Positions 11,550 to 24,912 of a stretch of DNA of 64,000 bases are shown in pieces; the stretch's first letter is position 1; every line of letters starts with the position of its first letter. Below the pieces are notes generated by a model. The model was not told where the DNA came from. It saw only the letters and a program-made list of their open reading frames with translations, and did no database searches. The stretch comes from Nectonema munidae. Lineage: Eukaryota; Nematomorpha; Nectonematoida; Nectonematidae. The stretch lies in the NCBI GenBank assembly GCA_030549495.1, contig JAUIRK010001037.1, positions 124,001-188,000 on the forward strand. Direction: 5' to 3'. The position numbers and the translations under genes were made by a program.

Positions 11550-12690
11550 AATTCAATATTTTATGTGAAAGATATTAGCGCATAAAATACGTTACAGTTA
11601 AATACATAGTATTCTTGTCAAAGCAATCTCGGCATATTTTAATGGCCCCGGAGCTTTACCAAGCTTCTAATAGATAGATAGATACTTTATCTATAGACGA
11701 GCACTTTTCTTTAGAAGGTCCATAATTTGAAAAAAATATTGCAAACTTTTCAAAACTTCAACTAATCAAATCGTATTGGAGAGTGAGTGTTCTTAGCTCA
11801 ATAGCAAAAATATTTCAATCTAACTAGGATTAAAAATATTTAAATCTGACTAGAATTATTTACCATTTAAATATTTTTATGCAACTACAGTCAACTCTAC
11901 TGGCTTTTTATTCACTCATCGTATCATCCATTGATTGTATCCAACATAGATGAATGAACGTCTTGAAGTGAATATTGATCGCTAATCCTCATGCTTGTTT
12001 ACCACGCGTATCTTTGCCTGTGCTTCTTAACATAAGATGCGAGTCGGGCGTTGCTAAAATCACACTTCATTACAACTTGTTTTTCTACCTTCCAAGTTGT
12101 TATTATCTTGTGTAGTGCTCAGAATTTCAAAGGTCTAATTCGGCTATTTCCCTCAAATCAAATACAAATGTGGCAGATGATACATCAAAATGTTGCAAAT
12201 TTTATACTCAATTTGAATATGCAATCCATTTTTTGATAAATACCAGTTTTTAAAAAATTGATATCGAGTAAAACTATATTTCATATAAAGTTAAAATTAC
12301 AAGACAACTTTTCATTGTAGTTATGAAAATTTAAAATGGGTTGTTTATATTCTATTCATAATTGAGGTCATGCGAAGCTACTCATCAGGAAAAAGATATA
12401 ATTATTAACTATTTGGTTTTTGTAATGTATATAATGAATACTTTTCACGTGTTTTTAAAATGTAAAAAAAAAAATTTATAAATGAAATTCCATTTGTGCC
12501 TCTCATTCTTGCATTCAATTGCGAAAAATTGCTTATTTATTATATAATAAGAGGTTTCTTAACCTGAATGGGAAGAAAAAAAAATATTATGAATAAATAT
12601 TTTATGTGAAGGATATTCGCGCATAAAAAACGTTACAGTTAAATACATAGTATTCTTGTCAAAGCAATCTCTTCCGGGTATTCGCCAAGC
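11550..12690 (+). repeat. Direct repeat pair bracketing repeat A copy 2
   Basis: Sequence with GCGCATAAAATACGTTACAG through TAGTATTCTTGTCAAAGCAA at 11555-11640 recurs at 12597-12672 at high identity. Both are followed by a C-rich CCGG...CCAAGCT(T/C)CTAATA stretch, as is the related piece at 11395-11435. The segment between them contains the inverted repeat A copy. Confidence 0.55.
12040..12375 (-). repeat. Dispersed repeat A, copy 2 (inverted)
   Basis: Reverse complement of 220-560, with matching landmarks at both ends (AAATCACACTTCATTACAAC at the start, ATTCATAATTGAGGTCATGC at the end). A small ORF across it is a by-product of the repeat and is not conserved in the other copy. Confidence 0.7.
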
Positions 12691-12699
12691 TCCTAATAT

Positions 12700-15600
12700 G
12701 ATTTGAAAAGTTTAAGAGAAATTAGTGAGATCTATACATAGAATTGTTTCTGAATTAAAATTGATTAAAAAATGACTTCAAAAGTCTTAGATAAATAAAT
12801 ACAGACCGCATGTGGATTTTTTATCAAGGTAATGGAAAAGATCATTCAAAAATGAAAGTTAATAGTTGAGTAAAATAAGATTTAAACCCAAATTTATTGG
12901 GAGTTAATAGATTATAATTTTTCAATTTATTTATATAATACCTTTTGAAAGATTTTCGAAAGAGAAGAAATGAAAGAAATGGGTGTCTAATATTTTACAC
13001 ACAACTTACTACCTTTTTGTATATGGGCAAATCTTTGAAATTTTGAAAATTTCATGAGATATTCAAAATTCAATAGAGATATTGAATTCAATCAGTAAAA
13101 CTTTTGAAATCGCTCGAAAAATAAGCTAATTCATTTAATGGAAATGCCAAAAAAAGGTCTTCACAATCATTAGCTTTCTTACAATTGATGGAGTTCAATA
13201 AGGAAATAAAAATTTTTTGAATTTAAAAGAGAAACTGCAGTTTTAAAGTATCTATTAATATAAGAAGTAGGCCTGAAATTATCTTTAAGGACAAAAATTC
13301 CTTAGAAGATACAGACAATTAATTAAGATGATTTGTGATTTCAAATTCAAAATCTGCTTTGAAGAAGAAGAAAAAAATGAAAATAAGCAAATATCATATA
13401 AAATCAGTTAAAAAAAGAGGATACACACGCAAATTTTCATGTTGATGAATACATCAGATAGTGTATGAGCAAGAGCTAAACAGAATATAGAAGTGATAAA
13501 ATGTGCGCGGTTCCAAAGATTTATAAAAACAGCATAAAGGAACTAGCGCAAAAACTATGAAGAATGAAATAAATCAAAATTAAGAATGCATGCATGAGAA
13601 GTTTTGTTACATGAAAGTAGCAGCTTAAATTCAGCAATGAAGAAAACTTTTGACAAATGTTTCAATTTTTCATAAAAGTGTACAACTTTGTACTTTATGG
13701 AAAGTTAGGAAAGCTTTAATGTGAAACTCGGTTTGTTCAGGGAAAGTGGGCAAGAAATTAATAACTGTCTTTTTGTTTGAAAGGGATTAGATTTTGAAAG
13801 AAGTCATGAGATGAATTAAAAGAAGAAATGAGAAACAAACCCACTCTTTGACAATGGAGGTCTTGTAACTTGAGTAGATTATACTCTACGAAAAGGTCAT
13901 TGGTATGAAAGTATCTGTTAACGCCTGCAATACTTCTTACTGCTATTTTGTATAACACTTAAAGAGAATGTAAATTAGCATGACCAAAATGTAAGAGACT
14001 GTAAGAAATGTGAGGCACAAAAAGAGTTTTGAATAAAACCAAATTTACAAAAACAGCATAAAAACAAAAAAAATAAAATTTTTTGATCACTTCGTAATTC
14101 TTCCTCTTAATTTTTTTGCCAGTTTTTCTTGAAAGGTTTAATTATTAAATCACCTTATATGCTTAGGAAAAAATCAATTACGATCAAATCTTCTCTGCAA
14201 ATTCTGGTCTTCAATATTTTTTTGTTTTTTTATATACTCAAAATTGAAAACAGTTTATAACAATATGTTAAAACTTAATTGAGTGCTATAATAACTTGTT
14301 TATTATTAAGAAAAGAAGAAGAAGAAGATTTATTTTGCAAAAAAAATATATAATAAAGGAAAATATTATATATATAATAAAAGATTATTTATAACAATAC
14401 AAAATAAATAAGATTTATATCCAGCTGTATTATTATTATTATTATTATTATTATTTTATTTTGGGGGATATTCAAAAGGCCAGAAAGCCGCAGTTTATTA
14501 TTAAGAAGGTTAAACTCTTTAAATTCTATCATTTCGACATGCACCAATTTCAAAGCTCTTACCTAATAACAAGTTGAAAACGTTATACTTTTCTGGCATC
14601 ATTCCACGGTAAAATTTCAGGTTTTTTATTTGATATTCAATCTTTCAAATTTTGAAGCTTAAAAGTAGTCTCCTACTTCCTCGAAATTATTTAATGTACC
14701 TGCAATGCATAAAGAAATGCTATAGTTGAAACAAAACTTAGTATTCCTTATGTTTATGCATGGCATGTTTGGCACGGGAAACGGTAGCGGCAGAATTTCA
14801 AAGGAGATTGCAAGTTGTTATCTCCTCCTCATATATACTTTTGATGAGCACAAACACAAAACACCCACACACGCAAGAATATTGCATAGTAGTTTATTTA
14901 TATTTATGTATATTACTTACACCCTATTTCGCAACTTATATGCAATAATTCTATACACTTCTTTTTCTTTATTCTTATTTCATAGGAAAGAGGCTGCCAT
15001 TTTAAATGGTAGGCAGTAGCATCTACTAACTAAGGAAATATTTACTTGTTGTTGATGCGTGTTTAGTATACACAATGCACGTGCACACGCACATTCCTTG
15101 CACAAGTTAAAGAGACACCTTAACTTTTTCATACCAAAACTCAGAATAGACTTGAAATACGCGCTTATTTAGAATGCTGGCGTCTATGCATAAACTAACA
15201 ATAAAATGTCAATCATTTTGGTTGACAATGAGATTCACTATCCTATTCGCTAAATAATGCAGTGACATTTATCTCTGTTTCTAATTGGTTAAATCTTTTG
15301 CACAAAGTAAGCATCAAATTGTATTTTATCAATGAAGCGGGCAAAAATTAGCATAATTTATGAGATGCCTAAACTCACATAATCTATCTTGTCTATTATT
15401 ATTCTTGTAAATAATTATTACGTTTGATTAGAATTAACACTCAATTACGTTTGTGTGCACTTGAATTCAGTTTAATAAAAATATCAGAAGCGCTTTAAAA
15501 AAGTAAGCAAAATCATTCATTTGAAAATTTGAGATTAAATTTTGGTTCATGCTTAATTGCAACACTCACATACACACCATTATTATCTCCATCTCCTCTA

Positions 15601-18600
15601 TATGTGTGATACATGTAAACTTTTATCTGGCTCATCATCATCTCATGCGTCATCACATGACATCATTTTTTTCTAGTTTGTTAACTAATTTTTTGGTAGA
15701 CTAAGTAGAAAATTTTTCAAATTAAACTTCTTCTAGCATAAAATTTCAAACAAACTTTACCACTTTTAAATTTCAAGATGTTTGCACTGGCCACACACAC
15801 GCGCGCGCGCAGTCCCACTTAACCGCACCTACCCACATCACATCCCTTTCATTTGCATAATAATCCTTAAGATTACTTTTTATAGGATATCGAGGATTAG
15901 TATTTTATAGACATGTTAACATAAAGTCATATCTGACATGTCCCCTTGAAGCAGGCCAATATTTTATTTAGTGTCTTCATTCGGTGTCACTTTTATGCTA
16001 AAAGTATTTACTAGTGGCTGAAGAAATAAGTCTGATAAATCGAGACGATCAAATTTGAGGAGGAGATGTTGGTGTAAATTTTTAAAGTCCTTGAATTTTT
16101 TATATTGTAATATATATGTGCTAAAACTTTCGCATGTCATGTATATTTAGAGAAACGTGTTCAATCCCTCTATCTCCGGGTAGATCCCTACCTGTGTTAT
16201 TCTGTGCTGTTCCCTAAAAATGCGCCTGTCAAATCGAAGTAGTAAAAATTCCCGTTTATAAATTTATTTTCGCCAATTACATCTACTTTTTAACGCTAGA
16301 CTTACTAAGCAGCGAAGTTACAAAATGGGAACACGGGTAATGTTCACTGAGCAGGTTCACAAAAGTGTTTGTGTAAAATGTAAAGAGTTAAGAATTAAGA
16401 ATTTCTAACCTTTCGCGTACTAAACCCAAACATAAACCCATCTTTTGCGTTATACTCGGTTTGGCATTCAATAGTAAAATACTTTTATGTCCTTTCTTTC
16501 CTTTGTGCTAAGGACATCTCGCACTCATCAACTCTGCTTTTCAAATGAAAATCTTCCTTTTCATCAACGCCCAACTATCTTTCGTTTATACGTTTTCCTA
16601 TTTCAATGAGCGTTGTGGTTTCTCATTTCCAAAAGGAACATCTTCAGTCATCTTCCAAAAGTTATAAAAGCAATCTCAAAAACTTCTTGGCTTCTTTAAC
16701 CAAATATGCTTTCCCTTTCATTTACTCTAGTTCAGATAAAAACTTTAAGATAAAAAAGCATATCATTTTTAAAAATTTGAACAAAATTATAACGCTTACA
16801 AATATGTTGATTTGTAGGCCCATATTAAATTGTTCGCTTTCGTATTTACCTAGGAATTTCTACAAAAAAATATCTTTGCTTTTTTAAGTTAAGTTGAAAA
16901 TAGATATCTTTTGATTTGGCGAATGAAGATCTATTCTGCTGTGTAACCGTTGTAAAAGCGTCATAAATAAAAATACAATCTAGCAGCGTTATAAATTTTA
17001 ATTAAGCTATAAATGCTTTCCTGTATAGTGCAGTGCTATCATTTACAGAAAAGAAACTAGAGGAGGTTACATTGTCTGTGCAAGAAACTGTCGACACATT
17101 TGAATTGAAGGATCCTTAGTAGGAGTTGATATATGAAAAACTGTGTCCACAGTTTTATCCCACTATAAGCGAGTTCTCATTCTACTGGTCCGCATACTAA
17201 CGGTGATCGAGTGTAATCGATCAAAATATACTTATTTTTGTATAATAGTTACATTAAATGTTTATATCTATAGCGAAGCGATTCATCATAAAGATATGCT
17301 ATCTTTTGGGGCATATTTTATTGTAAAGTTTTGATTTCTTTGACCATATTAGCGAATAGTTAAAATAAAATAATATGAAAGCTGTGTCATAAGAAAAGTC
17401 CAGAACATAGCAATATTTGAGATAGACTAACATTTATGATTAGAGAATAATTTAAACATTTTACCGATATGTTTTTTCATTTTATATATATAATCCTTGT
17501 CAAAATAAATTTGCATAAATCTATTGTAAATATAGAAAATCTAGTCTTTTAGAGAGATGTCTTGAAGGGTAGGTTAAAATAATACAAGAATGTTGAAGAA
17601 CTTTGTCATAGTATTCTGTATTCAGGTTAAAATCCAGGTTCTACAGCTTTACACTCTAAGTCTACCGTGCAAAATTTGTTTTTGTTTTACTTAAAAAATG
17701 TCAAAGGTTTTTACGTTGTTAACGTTTACGTGAGCGTGATTTTGAAAACTCCTTACTGGCCCTGATACTCGTGAGGCATTATTAAACTCAAGTACTCATT
17801 TCCATCATCCATTTGATCCCACAGTCATTTTGGAAGTAGGCGCAACCTTTCTTCCTTTTAATCCTCTCGTTATCTTTTTCAATGTGTCAATAGAAGAAGA
17901 CGCTTTTATTTTGTGAACACTCGTGTCCTATTCGAGCAGAGAGTCTTCACTATTCCCCGATCAGAAGTGTTCGCTAATCGAGCTCTTACAAACCCAAAAA
18001 ATTTGTTCCGAAGGATTTCGCCATAATAGGATAATATTAAGATTGTATCAATAACAAATATCGATGATTGGAATGAACAGCCATAAATTTAGGTAATTCT
18101 TAGCAATATTTTACAATTGATATAAAAATTGCAATGGAATACAATTTTATATAGAGAGAGAAGGCTATGCTACAGTATTCAATAAAACATGTTAATTTAA
18201 ATTCTTGACTTAGAGTACTATGATTTTCTTTTCTGTCTCTCTGATTGCACTTTTTTAATGTATTATTTATTTATGATAAATATTTATGATGATTTTTCAC
18301 TAAATTGCTGTGTCTTTATAATTAATTTTTTCTTTTTCAAGTACTTCTGTTTCCGAAAGATAATTGTCAAATTTTTCATATCATGGTATTAAAAGTAGTA
18401 GCTGGCATGTGTCAATGAGGCTCAAAAAATGTAATATTAATCCTATTAGATTTTGCAAGTAAATAATATTTAAAATAAAAATTATAATAATCATAATAAA
18501 CATTCATTCGAAAAAATTGAGACTTATATTTTGAAATAAGGTCTAAATTCTAAATGCTAGCAGGTTGCTTTCTTCATTTAGGCTTCTGTAACATATCGCT

Positions 18601-19559
18601 TTGAACTGTACTTTGGAAACAGATGATTTATTATAATGAACAAATTTTTTACTTATACGAAATTTTGCAAATTTAAACCAATAATGTTTATTCCAGTAAA
18701 AGAATTGTATAAAAATTAAGCTAATAAAAGTTTTAACCACTTGTTTAATCTTTGAGTCTATAATTTATAATTGTATATTTTCCAGGGAGATATTTATGTT
18801 TTGTAAATAAACTTTTATAATTCTTAACTCTAGTATAAAAAGACTCTTATTTACAAAACTCTTTTTAAAAAGACTTATTTTTTACATTTTCAAATTTTTG
18901 AAATATCTTTCTATGAATAGTGCGTGAAGAAACATTAAAATAGGATTTGTATATCAGAATTCTAAATTTATAGCTCCTGGCTAATTTATTTATTTTTTCT
19001 TTAATATATTTTTATATCATATAATAAATTAATGCTAGAAATTTATCAAAAATTTCAATGTAAAGCATATTGGGTTTTTTCAGAATACATTTTCTAAAAT
19101 TTTATAGATGAATTAGAGCTAGCTTGTTAGTTTTCAGTTCGATTTTTAGATCGCTATTTAAATAGCTAGTTAATTGGTAAGTTTGTTAGTATCTTAAAAT
19201 AGAGATATGTTAACAGTACAAACTGGTTTGTTAAATTTCTATATTTAATTTGTGAGTTAATCGGTCATTTAGTTTTTTCAGACTGTTTTTATTTAGTTAG
19301 ATATTTATATGTTTAGCGAGTTGGCTTTGTTTCGTTTTTTGGAAAGGTTAGAATTTAAGATTTAGAATTTAAAGTTTTGGAAATATGAATCTAATTCAAA
19401 GCTAGCTAAAGACCAAGAAACCTCTCATGCTAAAATGAATGGAACATTAGAAGTCTTTCAAAATTATTTGATCTGTTTTATACTTTCCATAATAGAGAAA
19501 CTGATGCACTTATAACTCTGAAAAATTTTGCATTGAAAGAATCCAAGATTTTGTTTCTT
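12700..19559. other. Long AT-rich stretch without a supported gene
   Basis: I see no ORF with family resemblance. Microsatellites are present: a GAA run near 14317, a TTA run at 14429-14455 and a CA/CG run at 15786-15811. A fragment at 17045-17125 reads KKLEEVTLSVQETVDTFELK in one frame before a stop and is followed by ACTATAAGCGAGTT, faintly like the end of a pogo/Tigger element; this is too weak to call. Most of this should be sequence 5' of Pax6. Confidence 0.4.
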
Positions 19560-19990
19560 AATTGCTATGAAGGGGGTTGTTCAAGTTTCGTTTAGAAACG
19601 CGGGCGTGGGTAGTATTGGTGGCATGACAGGGCTTCCCCCTCTATGCCTAGTGAGAGGTGTGGTAAGGAGGAGGAAGGATAATTAAGCGAAGTGTATACT
19701 TTCATAATTAAAGTGATATAATGTCAACAAGCGAGTTAATTGCAAGCGCTGTCGTAAAAACATTTTGTAGGCGTGCGTCTCAGGTTTTTCGTCTCGCGAG
19801 CCACGGAAAACACTTTTTCTAAGCCTTGAAAATACTTGTGAGATTAATGCGTGGAAAAAGTTTTACTTGGGCTCGACGGAGAAAATACGTGTGTTTGGAC
19901 GTGAAAGTGTGATACGATGATGTCAATGATGCAGCCACCACATCCAGCCTTTGTGATCGCTTGTGTAATTAGTGTTGCGTAGATATCTAC
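19560..19990. promoter_or_regulatory. GC- and CpG-richer block upstream of Pax6
   Basis: This segment is clearly less AT-rich than its surroundings, with CGCGGGCGTGGG, CGTCTCGCGAGCCACGG and GGGCTCGACGG. It lies about 1.5 kb before the exon with the Pax6 start codon, so it is a candidate promoter or non-coding first exon. That exon has its own 3' splice site, which implies at least one upstream non-coding exon. No TATA box or initiator is convincing, so this is inference from composition and position only. Confidence 0.3.
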
Positions 19991-21416
19991 AACTTTTTCT
20001 CATGGATTAGTAGACTACTTTGCTAATGCTATCTCCCATCCATCGCTAGGCTTTGTCATGCTTATTTCATTTTATTATTTGCATCCATTATCTCAAACAT
20101 CGCGATTAAACTTTATTATAAATATTATTAATGCTAGATTTAGATAAGCTTTTATGAAAGAGAAAATAGCGCTTATCATTTTTTAGCTCTCATTCATTCC
20201 ATAATGCCAGTTTCCCTATTCACAGCTTCCCTATGCATGCATGCACTCAGTATTCGCAAATAAGGTGTGCAATTTGGAGCTCGAAGTTGGCTTACAACTC
20301 CACAACAGTGTGTATACAAGTCCACATAATCAACGATATTTATAATAGCTCCAATTTTTGTTATAGCTATCATTTTCTGTCTTTCAACAATTAATCAAAT
20401 CCTATAAAAACAAATGCGTCTTCCTCATATGAGCAAAAGAAAGTAAGGCGATTTTTAGAAGAATCTGAGTTCACATCCTAATTTTTTAAATATTTTTATT
20501 TATTTGTCCTAGGGATACCTTTTAGTATTTTGAGTTCGTTCAGCCTTGATTTTCTTGAAATTATAGCGGAACTAAAGCGCTTTTGCGATTATATATCTTA
20601 GTATTTTAAATTTTGGGAAAATTTCATTATTTAATCGAAAAAAATAAGTTTAAAGAATGAGGTATCAAGATTCAAAAAATCCTCAATTTTTTCTAATTCT
20701 TCTTAAAATGCGCACAATAAAATTTAAAACTCACATTTGTGTAGCAAGAAATTAATTTGAACCATAAGCGTTGAACCTGAAAAAGACTTTTGTGTTCACG
20801 AAATTATGTTTCAAAATGCGATATAATCTTTATGCCAAACCGTTACTAGCTCTTGGCTTTTTAACACAACTCTTTGCCAAAAAAATGCTGTAAATATTTA
20901 TCCTGAAATAAAGTGGATCAATACTTTTAATTTTTATCAAGGAAATATCGTTTTGAAAAAGTTTGTAAGTAGATATGTTTGTTAAAAACATTATTGGCTT
21001 ATCAAAAAAGAACAATAAAGTGAAAAAATAGATTTGATATTTTTTATATAACAAAATTTATTTAACTTTAGTAAGATTGAATAATGTTATGTCAAAGTAT
21101 TTTTCATATTTAATTAGTAAATAGAATTCAATTTTAACTAAACTAGTAGATTTATCCACTGTTTCGTGTTCTTATGGACAAATTAATTTACTAATTTAAT
21201 TAGTTGCGACTTTGATTAATGTCGCAGTAACTTCTTCCACACTTATTTTATTAACCAAGCCATAAAAATGTTATACTACTTTGGAATAAAGCATTGTGTA
21301 CCTTATGCTCGCATGCACAAGTCAGCTTATTATTTTGATTAGCAAATGGAGTCACATGTGTTTCCTCATTCCAATGAAAAACAATTGAGAATGAACTATT
21401 TATTCCGTTATTTTAG
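19991..21416. other. Putative 5' intron or flank of Pax6
   Basis: AT-rich with no ORF of note. It includes a TAATTTAATTA palindromic homeodomain-dimer type site at 21192-21202, a word likely to occur by chance at this composition. The stretch ends in the 3' splice site TATTCCGTTATTTTAG. Confidence 0.4.
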
Positions 21417-21479
21417 AAAGCAAAAAGAAGACATTCTGAAGGAATCGAGAAGAAACAAATCACAAAATGCCACACAAAG
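21417..21479 (+). CDS. Pax6: Pax6 exon with start codon (MPHK-G)
   Basis: Predicted exon between a 3' splice site (TATTCCGTTATTTTAG, ending 21416) and a donor CAAAG|GTAATT (21480). Translation starts at ATG 21467 in the context CACAAAATGC, giving M-P-H-K plus the first base of a glycine codon. The next exon begins GT-CAC-AGT, completing G-H-S-G-V, so the phase fits exactly. An in-frame TGA at 21437-21439 in the same exon rules out an N-terminal extension through it. Arthropod eyeless-class proteins begin with a very similar M-x-H-K-G-H-S-G-V-N-Q, from memory. The first 50 bases are 5' UTR. The exon is too short to appear in any ORF scan, so transcript support would be decisive. Confidence 0.82.
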
Positions 21480-23309
21480 GTAATTGGAGTTACAAAATAG
21501 CAATTATTGCATATTATGAATTCACTATCGTTTTATTATGTCCCCTGCACCTTTTGTATATAATTACTGAAAGCGCACTCCACTTATTTCATGAATTACC
21601 TAGGAATTACATGAGACGCCTTGGTATTTAGTGAATTCAAGAAGTTCATAAATCTAATAAATCTCACGTTTCACAGTTTTAGTCTGAGTTATATATTATT
21701 TTGATCTCAAAATTTCTTTTTTCGATTCTATTTTAACTTTTTTCAATGATATTTCAATTAAAAACTAAAATAGGGTCGAAAAAATAAAATAAAATCGAAA
21801 ACAGTAAGATAAAATTGAAAATAAGAAAATTATTATCGTAAAAAAATGAAATATAACTGAAAATGGTGTATAGTTTAAATTTGATATATTTCTATTTATC
21901 ATAAAGTATACGTATAGCTTCATGAATTAAATGAGTTGGTTAAACTGTCAAAAGTAATATTCTAATATATAAAGATTATAAGCGAATCATATATATAATA
22001 TTTTTGCTGATATTTTTGAATTTAACGTCAATTTTTTAGATGATCAAAAGTTTTGAAAAATTTGTAATCAATATTGACGTCATTTCGGATTCTGAGTTTG
22101 ATGGTGAGAGAAAAATGAAGGGAAAGAGAAATGACATGAAGTTGGGTCCGTGACCTGGACCTATGAACCAAATTTTGCAAATTTGTTTTTATGAGTTTTT
22201 TTATAAAAATATTTTATATGAAATTAAAATAGCCATATAATAATAATAATAATTGACAAAAAAATTTTATAAAATATTTTAAATTTTCCAAAATCGGTCT
22301 TCAAAATCCGTTTTTCATCATTTTTGATCGAATTTTACTCAAAAACTTAAATTAATTTTTTTTAATTTTTTTATGAGCGCATGTAAAATTCATTGTATTT
22401 TACTAATATTTTTTTAATTATTGAAAATAATATTGAGTTTTGAGTATTTTTTAAATTTTAACTTTTAAAAAATGACGTCAATTTTAACAAAGGAAGATTT
22501 TGACCGCACTTTGTTAAAAGGCTAAAAATAAAAACAACATGCTTATTTATTTTTTACGCAACTCTTTCTTTACAAGGTGATGCAAAAAAATTTGCGGTTT
22601 GATGTATAGAATCGTTGACAGAAACAATCAAACTTGGTAACTTTGACAATTTTTTTTAAATTATTTTAGAAATTTTTAGGATCGATATGCACAAATCAGA
22701 ATTTGGACATATTTGATTAGCTAATATTTAGAAAATAATATAGTTATGTGTTTCTAATTATTACATTAAGATGTGTATAATAGATTGAATTTTAAAATCA
22801 AAACTTAAATTTTTAAAAAAAGTTTTTTTATTTTAATTTTTCTATTTTTTGAAAAAATTGAAGTGTCCCACAAAATTTTAAACTTATCCAATTTCCTATT
22901 TTAAAGAAAATATAATACTAATTACGAAAATGTATACATATTTTAAGTTATAAAATTTTAAAATAATTTTTTACACCTTTAAACTTGATAAAATGACAAA
23001 AAATGCAATTTTGATCGCGAAAAAATGAAGTCATTCGTTTCATTTTGAATGAATTACATATTTGAAATCAGTGTATCAAACTCAATCAGAATATTATTTA
23101 AAAAGTTTTTAATTTTTTAATTTTTCAATTTTTCAGCCCCTTTCTACGGGCTTAAAGTTGTTTTCCCATATACTCAATAAATATGGAAGTATAATATATT
23201 TTTAGAATACTCTCGTCATTCTATTAAATTATTTCAATTCTTTATTCAATTATTTTCCATTATTTAGAAAAAAATTATTTTTATTAAAAATTTACTTGAA
23301 ACACAGATT

Positions 23310-23540
23310 TCATTCTCCGGGATATCACTGATTTATTAGGGGTGCCAATGATTTTTAGGGGGGTATCAATTATTTATTAAGAGTTTCAATGATCTTTGCT
23401 GGGGATATCAAACCTTATTAGGGGTACCAATGATCTCTGAGGGGACCTTGATTCCCAGTAACAATGATATTTGAGGGAACCTAGAATCACAATAACAAAA
23501 ATCTTAGAGGGTACGAATTTTAGGGTCCCTAGAATCCGAT
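23310..23540 (+). repeat. Decayed minisatellite, about 35-40-bp unit
   Basis: Five to six imperfect units follow the pattern GG(G)ATATCA...TTATTAGGGGT(G/A)CCAATGAT...GAGGGG. The first units are most alike and the later ones drift. It is non-coding and unusually rich in G runs for this window. No relation to neighbouring transposons was seen. Confidence 0.6.
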
Positions 23541-23585
23541 CTGTCTTTAGCGAAACGAGAGATTAATGGGGGAGCTACGTTTATA

Positions 23586-23612
23586 AATAATAATAATAAT
23601 AATAATAATAAT
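23586..23612 (+). repeat. AAT microsatellite
   Basis: About nine uninterrupted AAT triplets in Pax6 intron 1. Confidence 0.9.
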
Positions 23613-24402
23613 TGGTTGATTTTTTGAAGTAAGCACGTAATTAGATAGCGGTCCTAGGTAGATGTTGGAAAAGTACGTATGTTTAGTGAAGACGTTGGTG
23701 ATAAGTATTAGAACATAAAAGCTATTCTTGAGCATAATGGCCAGATAAAAGTCATTATCACAACTTTACCTTGCTAAAATAACTACTTTTGAAAGGAAGA
23801 AGTTATACAGAGTCGCAGAAAGGCAGGAATATTAATCTAGCACTTAATCACAAAGGTTGTCTAGACGAGGATTTAAAACGCGATTAGCAGAATTAACACA
23901 TTTATTGTGGGCATTGAGAAAATATTTTATTGACGCCATTCCCATTTGGAGAAAATTTCAGAGTTGATTTCTGCCTTATTGAGTAAGGGAATTCAGTCAA
24001 GAGAAATCATTAACATTTGAGTTGACGAAAGAGCTACTATAGGAAGAATGCTGACGTTGACAAGCAGACATTCTTAAATGTGTGTCAGAAAAGAAGAGGC
24101 ATAATTATAATTTCTACTGAGTACCTCACTACGTTTTAGGAGATCTAAATTCTAAACTAAATTAAAACATGAATCAAGTGAACTCACTGGCTCTTTTTAT
24201 TTATTGGAAACCTAAGTATTTGTATGAGTTTGCCTCACTCAATTTTTACATCAAGCAAACTAATCAATATTGAACAAATCAAGCCTACTCTACTATGTTT
24301 TCTTCTATATATCGTTGAGATAGATAAACATATTTGTCTGTACTTGTTCTGAAAAATATCTCGAAATATAAAAAAACTAAAAATATGAAGTCTCAAAGCA
24401 AA

Positions 24403-24912
24403 TTTTTTTTTTTTTTTTTGTCTTATCAACCGTTTTATTTTATTTTATTGTTATCATTTATTGTTGTTTAAAATAAAAACATAGAAAAAGCATATCACAA
24501 GGTTTATAGTCTTTATTAAGGGTGGAGTGGGTGGGAGTAGGAGTTTGTGAGTGAATAAAGAAAAGTGAGTCTTTCATCAAGAGGGGTGGAGATAACGTGG
24601 AGACATTCATCTGCCTGGCTGCTTGTTCCCAGCTACACTGGGTAGCCAGGCAGGCTGTTGTCGCGAGCGAATTCAGTTCCTTTAAATCTGCCTCGTTAAG
24701 GTTGTCCAAATTTCGTTCCAGAATTCGAAACAAGGCTAAAATCACATTGTCTTTTGCGTTTCTCATCTGCGGGGGGAGAGACAGCTGGAATGCCTCTATT
24801 CGGCGACGAGCCAGTTCTCCCGCAGAGTATCGGGCTGCTGGCTGGAAGCCCATAGCTTCCTCCTTGACATCCAGCGGCGTGGGAGCGGGCTTACCTTGTA
24901 TCGGGGTGGTAC
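24403..24912 (-). pseudogene. Processed retrocopy of an unidentified mRNA
   Basis: On the minus strand a 510-bp insert reads as an mRNA 3' part. It has an open frame, a stop at about 24460, several AATAAA signals (about 24440-24470) and an encoded A17 tail (plus-strand T at 24403-24419). Seven-base direct repeats AAGCAAA at 24396-24402 and 24913-24919 flank it, as expected of LINE-mediated insertion. The frame is open from the truncated 5' end and includes PAARYSAGELARRRIEAFQL, MRNAKDNVILALFRILERNL and LNEADLKELNSLATTACLAT. This is much more GC-rich than the surroundings and looks like a real conserved helical domain. I do not recognise the parent gene. The C-terminal 40 residues look like translated UTR. 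The open frame suggests a young insertion. It lies antisense in a Pax6 intron, so it should be spliced out. The alternative, a last exon of a genuine antisense gene, is disfavoured by the encoded poly(A). Confidence 0.78.

Noticed and set aside
14726-15019. 97-codon ORF upstream of Pax6
   Set aside because: Crosses CA-rich simple sequence, no recognisable domain, and a second overlapping ORF is equally long.
16606-16887. 93-codon plus-strand ORF
   Set aside because: Low-complexity, no family resemblance and no splice context; of a length expected by chance at this composition.
17020-17340. pogo/Tigger element end
   Set aside because: Only KKLEEVTLSVQETVDTFELK and an ACTATAAGCGAGTT word suggest it; no TIR pair or catalytic motif.
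19917-19982. Short ORF MMSMMQPPHPAF... as an alternative Pax6 N-terminus
   Set aside because: An in-frame TGA in the exon at 21417-21479 blocks read-through to the paired domain in the correct frame, and no donor near it gives phase 1 for direct joining to 25925.
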